Part shown: in pieces, positions 50,455 through 59,800 of the stretch
Layout of the letters: each line of letters starts with the position of its first letter
How positions within the stretch are numbered: the stretch's first letter is position 1
DNA from: Holothuria scabra
Lineage: Eukaryota; Echinodermata; Holothuroidea; Aspidochirotida; Holothuriidae
Reading direction: 5' to 3'
Assembly (NCBI GenBank): GCA_037179385.1
Contig: CM074187.1
Span: 4,588,001 to 4,652,000 of the forward strand
Length of the DNA stretch: 64,000 nucleotides
Notes under the pieces: generated by a model
Told to the model about the DNA's origin: nothing
Seen by the model: the letters and a program-made list of their open reading frames with translations, nothing else
Databases searched by the model: none
Program-made: the position numbers and the translations under genes

Positions 50455-53400
50455 TCAAACCGTTGTCATTCTGGCCAGACACACTGGACCCTGGGAGGTA
50501 CCACCTCCAGAATCACTCTGGCTACGTTCTTGTGGATTTTTCAACTCACCTGTTGAATTTTGACTCTCATCTGACTTAAGTTTTAGAGTTTTGGGGCTGT
50601 AGTTGAAAGGAGACACCAGCACCGGAATTGCAGAAGAGGTGGGGGAGCTGTCACTTCTGTTCATCCCAAAAGGCTTTTTTGGCAAGCGAAGCCTTTGTGG
50701 CCGTGGAGGAGATGGCATACACTGCGAATCACTCTGTGCTTCTGATAAACTTTGACTGCGTAGTCCTTTTACAATAATGTGACTCTCAGCTTTCACATGG
50801 TTTCTTAGGGACTCTTCAGAAAGATAATCAGTCAGCTTGTTGGTCAGGGACCCAGCTGGACAGCTGCCATTCATCTTAGCCTTATGCTGTGGACTCTGTA
50901 AGTTCACTCTATACTCAAGACTTTGTCCATCTACCTCTGAGCATGTGTGAGAAAAGACTGGCAGTTCTTCTTTTGAAATATCATTTTCACTGTCCCATTC
51001 TACAAACTCATCTGGCATAAGTTCATTACTTATGTCATTATCACTATCCCAATCTTCCAAATTGTCTAACCTCCTGTCAAAATTCAAATCTGGGCTTTGA
51101 AAAGTCATAGCTGTGGAAGACAGCATTTCCACAGGGTTGCTATCTGCTACTGACTCAGACTGATCAGTATCATTACAAATATTTTCCTCATTATCGGTTT
51201 GTGTCTCACTATCTTCGGTTTGTTTGCTCCTGTCTTTTGTTTTCTTATTAAAGAGTTTCTTTTTACCTTTTTCCTTTTCTTTCTCTTTTTCTTTTGTTTC
51301 CTTTACTTTTTCTTCTCCCTCTTTCTTCTTTTTCCCGACCTTCAACTTGAGAAAAGAAAAACGCTTCTTCTTTTTCTCTTCCTTGTCACCCAGAGATGCC
51401 TCTGACCTGCTCTTCTCATCCTCTGTTGAATTTCTACATTCCACATCTGATGCTGAAGCTTTGTGTCCATTCTTGCTATTCATATCCACCCATTTTAAAG
51501 AGTTGGCATCCTGAATGCTTGTACTACTGGACATCAGGATCTCCAGGTTTGGCAAGTTTTTTGAACTGAACTGACTTCCAACTGTTGCTTGCATCAATGA
51601 GCTCTGGACACTAAGGACGCTACTTTGCCTTGATATGTTGTTAACTTTGTCATCACTGGCCTGGGATGAGCAGCTATCATCATCATTTTTGACCCAGATG
51701 CCAGCAGACTTGATGGCATCATTTGATGGTGACGTCACATTGCCCCTTTTATTCTGAATTGGTATCCCCATCTCTTTACAGATATCACTTTTTCCCTCAT
51801 TTTTCTCCTTATCATTACCAGCTAATGGGGGACTGGGTGGGGAGGTAACTGTCTTTGCCATCACACAACCATTTCCAGCTGTTTTAGTCCCTACTCCTTT
51901 TGGCGAATTGGTATTACTTTTACTGTTTGTCTGTTTACCAGAAGCGGGAGAAGTTTTCTTCACACTTTCTGCCTGATTTGGAGATGGAGATAAGTTTCTA
52001 CTATTATTTGTATTGACTTGCTTGGCAGGTACATTCCTAGATGATGGTTTAGCTGGGGTTGAACTGGTTCTTCCTTGAGGTTTAGGTGATGGAGATGCTA
52101 CCCTTTTTGTAACAGAGCCTTTGCTTGGAACTGATGATGTCCTTGGGGTAGCTCCCTTTGTTTGAGCTGAGTTGTTTGCTGGAGTTTTCGATCCAACTGG
52201 TTTTGGTTTACTCAAGCCACTCTTTTTCTTAGCTGCTGTTGGTGAAGCTGAACTCATGTTACCAACTCCTGCTTTTGTTCTTCTCCATCCCCCACTAGAG
52301 ACTGACACACTACCAGAAGAATGTGATGTAATATCACTTCCTGCTTCAGACAAAATGTCCTCCAACTTCTCTGCTTTCTGTGGTTCCTTGTCATTTTCCT
52401 TTGAAGAGGTATTAATTTCTTTGCCAGCAGGACTCATTTCAGGTGTCTGATCAGGGAGGGATGGACTGTCTTTTGTGAAAGTGGACTGCTTCAGCAACTT
52501 TGGGGGATCTATTTCATCTGAGTCCCCATTTTCAGGGCTTTGCAAAGGGCTTTCCTCAACATGACTTGCAGGCTCTGCTTCAGAAGTTTTCTCAGATGCT
52601 GTTGGACTAGCTGTGTTTTTCTTCAATCCAACAGACAGGTTCCTATTTCCTACACCAGGTGAGGCAGAACGACTTCTCAAAGTAGGTATAGCTCTTTTCT
52701 GGCTACCTGGGGTGGTAGTGCTTGTATTTGATGAAGGTGACTCATTTCTTGCTATAGAAAGGGGCTTCTTTGTAGGTCCAGGAGAAGTTTTGGGGCTGGG
52801 TGATCCACGTCTTGCAGGAATTCGACTCCCTGTTGTTGGACTTGGTGATGAAGAATTTGATACCGCACCTGGTCTTTTACCAGTTGGAATCTGAGACCTT
52901 CCTGAGGCTGGAGATTGAGTGCGAGACCCAGGGGCAGAGACAGAACTTGCATTCCCTTGGACCTTTTTTCCTCTTCCAGAACCTCCCGTGGGTGGTTTTG
53001 CTGGGATGGTAGAAGCATTCCATGATGGAGGACTCCCTCTACCTTTGGCAGTTGAGGGTGATGAAAAATTTCTGGCTGGTGTAGTTTTAATATTTGTTGG
53101 TCTACCCCTTCCTGCTGGGGAAATGCTTCTCACTGCTGAAGTGGTTTTACCAGTTCCATTATTACTTGAGGTATCACTCACACTTGAGATACTACCACGT
53201 TTAGTGCCAAGTTTGGACCCTGCACCTGGTGATGCAGTTCTTGTAGGAGTAGATGATCTTGGCGGAGTTGAAGTTCTTGGGGGTGTTATTGTTCGTGGAG
53301 GCGTACCTCCCAATCCACCCCTACCTGCTCCTGGTCTTCCAGGTGAACTCCCAGTGCCTGTTGTGACTGTTTTCTTTGCTCCTTGTGCAGAATGTGGTGA

Positions 53401-56400
53401 AGAACCTCTACCAACTGGTGTTCTTGATGGAGTAGTCTTTACACCAGATCCTCTTCCCCTGACTGATGTTTTAACTTGTGTAACAGTTCGTGTTTGACCA
53501 GTAATGGGACTACGGTAAGTCTTTTTCCCACCCCTGATCCCTTTGGGACCTTCATCTGCCTTGGAGATCTCCTCTCCTGGTTTGGTGATGCGGGGACCTC
53601 TATGGACTGGCTTCTCACTCTCATCCTCCTGCACTTCTGATTCAAACTCTTGACAGGCTGCTTCCAAATCATCTTCATCCCAAGTTTTGTTGAGCGCTTT
53701 CCTCGTATTGTTCTCTTTTTTCTTCTTGCTGCCACTCTCAATATGAAAAGTCTTTTCTTTTGCTTGAGGCATACCAGAGGAGATACACTGCTCCAGCAAT
53801 GCTTGGTCATCATTGCCATCATCTGAATCAATGCTCAAGGAACTAAGAGAACTGTTTCGAGAGAAGCAAACTGGGGTGTCCTCCACAGCAAATGGCCTCA
53901 TCTTATCTTTTGCATTTAGAACTTTCTGTGACATGTCTTCACTTTGTTCCTGCTGATGAGGTGCATCAAAAACTTCCTCTGTTTCTTCCTCTACCTGGTC
54001 ACCTTCCTTGTTACCATCAAAATTTTCAAATGGATCATCTGAGTTGAGTTGTCTGTGTATAAGCTCCTTTCCAAGGGCACCTGGTTCTTTCCTTGATTGT
54101 AGACTTGCAGTAGACTCCTTTGTTTTCTCTGCTAGTCGCTCTTTGGCACTTTTGGATGCATCATTTGCAGCCTCTCCCTCACCATCCATTTCATCACAAC
54201 TGATGGAGCTCAGTGACTCTTTCCGAGAGAAGGACAGGGGTGTCCCTTCTACCATGAAGACCTTAGGGGAATCAATTGGTGTGTCATAAAAGCTCTGGTG
54301 TTGAGAGGAAGCTGTTGTTGGTACTTTCACTTCAATGTCTTGGGAAGGAGCACCATCTCCTTGCTTTCGACAAGAAGGGGATTTTTTCATGTTAGCCTTG
54401 GCATTGCCCAGGTCAGCATCTTCATCACAACTGAGGGAGCTTAGGGAATCATTTCTGGAGAAAGTGATGGGTGTGCCCTCAACTCCATAGCATTTAGGGG
54501 AATCCAGGGGAGTACTTCCAGCACTAAGTTTATTAGTTGCTCCCAAAGGCCTCCTCCCACTTCCACCTGTCTTTTTGAGTCCAGCACCAGCAAATGAACC
54601 TCTCCGCTCCTCATGAACTTGAGGTGCATTCCCATTGATTATATCTTCCTGAACCAATGACTCCGTCAGATCTCCCCACGATGATGCTTTGGACAAACCA
54701 GGAGTCCCTTCTACACAGAATGTCTGCACTGTGTCTGGAGCAGGGGATGCTGTTCCTGGCCATTTCTGGTCACATTCTTGACTGCTGCAAGTTGATCTTG
54801 TTTCGTGGACCATTTCTGGTATAGGCGAAGGACTTTTGTAACGCAACTCTGATACAGGGTTCCGTTTGCGAGATACCGCTGATGATTTACTGCTTTTGAG
54901 CTTGGGTATGCCCCTGCTCTTTTTGGGTATTCCTGATTTACCTTTGCCCACTTTACTTTTTGGCATGGCAGAGTTTATGCAGGCTTCAAGAAGGCTATCA
55001 TCTCCATCTTTATCACGAGGTTCTTGATCAGGATCATCTTTGTCTTCCACAGACTTGGCTCCGTCACCAACCCTACTAGACAGAGATGATACTTTCGCTG
55101 GATTACCAACCTTTAATTTCCCTTCATCTGTTTTCACAATCTCAATATCCTCTATTGTCAAGTCACTCAAAGATGTTGATGTTGAAAAGTTAATGGGCGT
55201 ACCTTCTGTTTTGAAAGCACTAACACCATCCATAGCACCATCTGGTTCTCTACTCATAAGGGAAGGTACTGAACCACCGCCATGTTTTCTCAATTTGCTT
55301 TTACCCTTTGGCTTTGACACTTTTTTGGCAGGGAGGGCTGAATTAATACATGCATTCAAAATGTCCTCTTCTTTTTCTGTAATTTTCTCTTCCTGAAACT
55401 CTGTTCGTTCAGTATTTTTCGGAGGAATCTCAGACTTAGCACCATTTGTAGTTTCAGCTGCTGGCTCACCGTGAATTTTCTTCACCGGTGCAACTTTGGT
55501 CTCATCGTCTATTGTCAAAGCGCTCAAACTTGTGGCACAGGAGTTGTCAACCGTTAAACCTTCAACTCCATAAGAGACCATTTTTTCTTCATTTCCTGGT
55601 AAAGTGGGTTTATTTGCAGTAGAATCAGTAACACCTGGCAATGGCCTTGGGGCCCTGGTTCTCCTAGGACTCTGTGGCATTGTCTCACTAGGGCTGTCAG
55701 GTAAGTCACTTGGGCTGACAACCTCACTTGCTCGACGGCTATCACTACAAACTGAACTTTTATCATCACAAATTTCTTGTACTTCTACACTACTCAGTGA
55801 TGAGACGGAGCTACACCTGCTGAAGATAAGTGGGGTATCTTCCACATGGCACTCTGTCTCCTCTGTATGACCCTCAGTATCTGGAGTATGAGATGTTGGG
55901 GGAAGACCTCGTGGAGAATGACTTCCACTTTCTCCTCCATCAGCCTGTTGCTTATCTTTTACAGCCTTGGCATTCTCATCGTTTTCATCTTCATCTAATG
56001 AACTCAAGGAAGAACATCGAGAAAACACGACAGGGGTGTCCTCTACACAATATGTCTTCATCCCATCCTCATGGACCCTCTGACTTGTCTGTTCTGAGGA
56101 GGAGGTCTCTCCATTAGCAGTGTCCAGTGGCACTTCTTTTTCACACTCTTCCTCCTCATTTGCATATTTGTTGGCAAAGTTTGTGGGCTGGTCATCTCGG
56201 AAGAGATCAGCATCTTCTGTGTAATTTATGCAGTGCACATTTGGAAGGTTTGTGGAGATGGTCTCAAATCTATTGTTCGAGGAATTTCCACCACTGTTTG
56301 CATTGTCATAATTATTGCACCATTCATGTGAACCCTTTGTGGACTGACTCTGACCACTGCCCTCTTGAGACTCTTTCTCCATCTTTGGTTCTTTGAGAGG

Positions 56401-56892
56401 TTTCATACCCTGTTGAGGAGGATGGAGATCCTCTTCAGAATATTTCAGACTGAAGTTGATAATGGAGTCGGCATCTGGTCCAAGATATCCATCGGCAGAC
56501 TGGTGAATTACAGCAATGTGCTCTACCAGATTTGAAGATTTATTATTTTCAACATTCAACCCATTATCTGCAGAGTGGGTACGATCTTGGCCAGCCTTTT
56601 GACCAAAAAGTCTCTGGTGAGATGAAGCTGGGTAAACATCACTGGAAACACTGTGAATACTCTCATGTGAGGCACGATGGTTGACACCGCCATGTTTGCC
56701 TTCCAGTCCAAAGCCATACGAGTTTGATCTGTTGGTTAGGCTTGAGTTGTTTTCTTTGATCAAACATGAAGAAGTGACACCATGAGGAGGCTCTTTGGCA
56801 GTGGAAGTATTGGTGGTGTTTGTAACTGACTTTGTCAGTTTGTTCTGTACTTGTTCTGATTGGGAAGTGTGTCTGGCAACATCTTGCATGAC
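50455..56892 (-). CDS. APC: APC terminal giant exon: beta-catenin, Axin, microtubule and PDZ motifs
   Basis: The exon has 6438 bases, starts VMQDVAR after a TTACAG acceptor, and ends MTTV followed by TGA. In order on the minus strand: 15-residue-type motifs (NFSLKYSEED near 56450; PTNFANKYANEEEE near 56170); 20-residue-type motifs at about 56060-55985, 55855-55791, 55571-55505 (degenerate), 55217-55146, 54724-54658 (weak), 54490-54416, 54261-54193 and 53895-53825; a catenin-inhibitory motif SPSDLPDSPSETMP near 55727-55676; SAMP-type motifs SALP (about 55365-55320), SAMP (54999-54957) and SGMP (53802-53758). A Ser/Pro/Thr/Arg/Lys-rich basic region (about 53560-51700) follows, with SxIP sites, then a Lys/Glu-rich block (51400-51240) and a conserved-looking acidic tail. 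Open frames on the opposite strand in this exon mirror its biased composition and are not genes. Confidence 0.96.
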   Translation of the reverse strand, partial: VMQDVARHTSQSEQVQNKLTKSVTNTTNTSTAKEPPHGVTSSCLIKENNSSLTNRSNSYGFGLEGKHGGVNHRASHESIHSVSSDVYPASSHQRLFGQKAGQDRTHSADNGLNVENNKSSNLVEHIAVIHQSADGYLGPDADSIINFSLKYSEEDLHPPQQGMKPLKEPKMEKESQEGSGQSQSTKGSHEWCNNYDNANSGGNSSNNRFETISTNLPNVHCINYTEDADLFRDDQPTNFANKYANEEEECEKEVPLDTANGETSSSEQTSQRVHEDGMKTYCVEDTPVVFSRCSSLSSLDEDENDENAKAVKDKQQADGGESGSHSPRGLPPTSHTPDTEGHTEETECHVEDTPLIFSRCSSVSSLSSVEVQEICDDKSSVCSDSRRASEVVSPSDLPDSPSETMPQSPRRTRAPRPLPGVTDSTANKPTLPGNEEKMVSYGVEGLTVDNSCATSLSALTIDDETKVAPVKKIHGEPAAETTNGAKSEIPPKNTERTEFQEEKITEKEEDILNACINSALPAKKVSKPKGKSKLRKHGGGSVPSLMSREPDGAMDGVSAFKTEGTPINFSTSTSLSDLTIEDIEIVKTDEGKLKVGNPAKVSSLSSRVGDGAKSVEDKDDPDQEPRDKDGDDSLLEACINSAMPKSKVGKGKSGIPKKSRGIPKLKSSKSSAVSRKRNPVSELRYKSPSPIPEMVHETRSTCSSQECDQKWPGTASPAPDTVQTFCVEGTPGLSKASSWGDLTESLVQEDIINGNAPQVHEERRGSFAGAGLKKTGGSGRRPLGATNKLSAGSTPLDSPKCYGVEGTPITFSRNDSLSSLSCDEDADLGNAKANMKKSPSCRKQGDGAPSQDIEVKVPTTASSQHQSFYDTPIDSPKVFMVEGTPLSFSRKESLSSISCDEMDGEGEAANDASKSAKERLAEKTKESTASLQSRKEPGALGKELIHRQLNSDDPFENFDGNKEGDQVEEETEEVFDAPHQQEQSEDMSQKVLNAKDKMRPFAVEDTPVCFSRNSSLSSLSIDSDDGNDDQALLEQCISSGMPQAKEKTFHIESGSKKKKENNTRKALNKTWDEDDLEAACQEFESEVQEDESEKPVHRGPRITKPGEEISKADEGPKGIRGGKKTYRSPITGQTRTVTQVKTSVRGRGSGVKTTPSRTPVGRGSSPHSAQGAKKTVTTGTGSSPGRPGAGRGGLGGTPPRTITPPRTSTPPRSSTPTRTASPGAGSKLGTKRGSISSVSDTSSNNGTGKTTSAVRSISPAGRGRPTNIKTTPARNFSSPSTAKGRGSPPSWNASTIPAKPPTGGSGRGKKVQGNASSVSAPGSRTQSPASGRSQIPTGKRPGAVSNSSSPSPTTGSRIPARRGSPSPKTSPGPTKKPLSIARNESPSSNTSTTTPGSQKRAIPTLRSRSASPGVGNRNLSVGLKKNTASPTASEKTSEAEPASHVEESPLQSPENGDSDEIDPPKLLKQSTFTKDSPSLPDQTPEMSPAGKEINTSSKENDKEPQKAEKLEDILSEAGSDITSHSSGSVSVSSGGWRRTKAGVGNMSSASPTAAKKKSGLSKPKPVGSKTPANNSAQTKGATPRTSSVPSKGSVTKRVASPSPKPQGRTSSTPAKPSSRNVPAKQVNTNNSRNLSPSPNQAESVKKTSPASGKQTNSKSNTNSPKGVGTKTAGNGCVMAKTVTSPPSPPLAGNDKEKNEGKSDICKEMGIPIQNKRGNVTSPSNDAIKSAGIWVKNDDDSCSSQASDDKVNNISRQSSVLSVQSSLMQATVGSQFSSKNLPNLEILMSSSTSIQDANSLKWVDMNSKNGHKASASDVECRNSTEDEKSRSEASLGDKEEKKKKRFSFLKLKVGKKKKEGEEKVKETKEKEKEKEKGKKKLFNKKTKDRSKQTEDSETQTDNEENICNDTDQSESVADSNPVEMLSSTAMTFQSPDLNFDRRLDNLEDWDSDNDISNELMPDEFVEWDSENDISKEELPVFSHTCSEVDGQSLEYRVNLQSPQHKAKMNGSCPAGSLTNKLTDYLSEESLRNHVKAESHIIVKGLRSQSLSEAQSDSQCMPSPPRPQRLRLPKKPFGMNRSDSSPTSSAIPVLVSPFNYSPKTLKLKSDESQNSTGELKNPQERSQSDSGGGTSQGPVCLARMTTV

Positions 56893-59800
56893 CTGTAAAT
56901 GGAAGAAAAATACATGAGCTTACTCATTGTCTTCAACCATCTATGTAACTTGTTTTTCTTTGAAAGTATTTAAATGAAAATTATTTCTCGAAGGAAATTA
57001 AAAATTGATGAAATGATAAATAATACAAAAGGGGAGAAAATATCACCCCCAAAATTTTTTGAAACCCTTGGTGTCTAATTAATAACTAAATAACTAATGA
57101 TGGCACTTTTCACACTATGAACTCAAATAGGCTACTGTAATTAAACAAAGGTGGTAACATTTTCTCTGTCGGGGATGAGGAAACTGGGCATTGAAGTGTA
57201 ATGTCCCATATTAAACTACAATCATTTTAAAAAAATACTTGAAGTCCATACAACTGTCATGGAAAAACTGAAGGTTGATAAAAGACCATGGCATGGACTT
57301 GTTATCAATGGTGAGAAGACTTTCCCTTTTATTTTTTTATGTCATTGCCAACTAAACAAGGTCTGATGCAGCATCCTATTAAGTGAAGTTAAACCTTTTT
57401 TTTTTTGTTTTGCTAACATCAGGTTCTGTTTCGGACTCAACTTTAAGGACATTCACTCCTCTTCCACAAAGGCCAAACCTTAGAAATTAACAGTATTTTT
57501 GTAAACAACTTTTGTAAAACCTACAAGAAGCCGTCAACACTTCTTGAACCCAAACATGAAACTACATACATTTCATGAACTCACCTTTGCCATTCGGCTG
57601 GTAGCTGGAGAATCATTGCCCTGTGCTTCTCTGTTTCCAGCTGATGTTTTCGTAGCTTTCAAGCTGGCCTGTAGGTTGATACCATATGGCTGATAGGTGA
57701 CTCTTGATGAATTATCTGGCTCACTGGGACGTCTATTTGCAGATGGCGAAGACCTTTCATCTGGTTCTGGTGTTGTTGAGGAGTTGGGACTCCAAATCGG
57801 TATCCTCTGGGGTACAGGTGACTGGTCTGGTGCATCTTGCATTGACGGCATTGTTCTAGAAATTGGAAAACCCCCATTACGATTTTGACCTTGTCTGGGA
57901 AAGCTGTAAGAGTACCTTTTTCTCTCATTATCAGCTCCTTCTAAGTGACTGTCCCTGAGATTTTTATCAATCTCAGCCTCAAGGGCTCGCTGCTTTCTAA
58001 CATGAAGGGTAGGCTGACCATCTTTCTGGCCCTCTGCAGCCAACAGGTCAGGGCGTGCTGACATTAGATTCCTAAGGGCAGCAGAGCTTCCCATGGCTAT
58101 CATCTTATGTTTAGAATGGACCAAGTTTTTCAACATGCTAACAGCACCAAGCTCCCAAAGTAAGTCCTGATCTTCCTTATTTCGAGCCGATAAATTCCAC
58201 AGAGTTCCACAAGCATTACTGACGATGGTCAAACTAGATGACTTGAGGTGCCGCAAAAGAATCTGCAGACAGCTATTGTCCCTGAGCACCTTTCTGTACT
58301 GTTCATTTGTTGCGATGTGGCTTGATACATTCCTTAGAATACCTCCACCATTTTCCACAACAGCCCAGTTTCTTGTAGGACTTTTATAAGTGAGGGTGCT
58401 GACAAGGAAATTGAGCGCACCCTCCACAGCACATATGTCCGCTTTGTTTTCCGTACAATGTGCAGATAAGTTCCAGAGAGCACTCAAAACACTTTTCAGT
58501 GATGACTCTTTGTTAACTTCCAAGGCACATTTCATGAGAGCTGGAACAGCTCCAATGTCTCTTAAAATTCGTTTACTGGCCATGTCAGCCCTCCATGATA
58601 AATTGCGTAATACACTAGCAGCAACTTGCCGTAAGTCTTCATTTTCATGTTTGAGTTGAGCCACTAGTGCTCTCATGCATCCTTTCATGCTGCACAGAAG
58701 TGCTTTATTTGAAACATCCCCAAAAGTGAGGTTTGTGAGAGCCATGCCAGCATATCTTCTCAGTGTGACAACATACTGATCATTAGAATCAGAGTTAAGT
58801 TCAAAGTCAATCTGCAAGAGTTCGGCAATGGCTTGGAGACCACCTGAAAGAAAGTCAAGCAAAAGGTAAACTAATAACTAAACTCAACATAACATTTTTT
58901 TTCTTGCAAATAAAATTAAATGATGTCCATCTCCTGCCATGGACCTAAGTTACTAGGGGACTGAAATGCTACCCTATGTGTTATGATAAGTCTCATAAAT
59001 CTTTTAAAAAAGAAATAAAGATAACAATTCTTTTTTTTTTTTTATTTTTCTTTTTCTTTTTAATTTGAGACCAAAGTGTTGCCTGAGACAATGATACCTA
59101 TTTATCTATCTATGAAAGTGCATGAGAGTCAGATCATTTTTTTTTTTCAAAAAATTAGCATTACATAATGATGGTTATCATCAAAAAACATGAAACTTCT
59201 CAATCAACCCATATCAGTTGGTTAGTTTCCTACTGGCAATTCCCACCAAGGTCAATTTTATATTCAATGTTGGGAAACTTATATGAGTATTAATTGTAAG
59301 GGAGTGGATGAGTATTAGTTGTAAGGGGGTGGGAAAGTTGTTGTAAGTGGTAATTTTCATAGGTGGTAACTGTTGTAGGTGGAAATGCTTAGAAAATGGG
59401 AGGCTCCTTCCCAAGGAATTTTTCCTTTTGGAAGGAGATTTAGCAATCTGAAGACACTTTCCCCTTTCTGTGCATGAAAATGTAGGTAGAAATACTGATT
59501 ATTTAACATTCTTCTTGTGCAATAAACATTTTCCCTACCCCTGGTGGCAATTGTAGCCATGTGTGGTATACTGAACCAGTAACTGAAAAAGTTATTTACT
59601 ATGTAAAGTATTTGAATTGAGGAAGAGAGACTTCCTACTACATGTTGGGCATTTTTTTAAGTTTAAATGAAATACTTGATTCTTACTGATATCCAATTCT
59701 GAAGGAAAAATCAAAACTTTTACTTCAGTATGTTGAGGGACCACACCCCTCCCCTAAATTGTAAAATTCATTAATTATACTTCTAAATACTCCATTTAAC

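Noticed and set aside
51199..51514. Phe/Leu-rich plus-strand frames that look like membrane proteins
   Set aside because: They are the reverse complement of the Lys/Glu-rich APC block (AAG/GAG codons read as CTT/CTC).
52919..53497. 192-codon open frame on the plus strand opposite the APC giant exon
   Set aside because: It is the complement of the Ser/Pro/Thr/Gly-rich APC basic region; the low-complexity hydrophobic product and absence of splice or start context mark it as a shadow.
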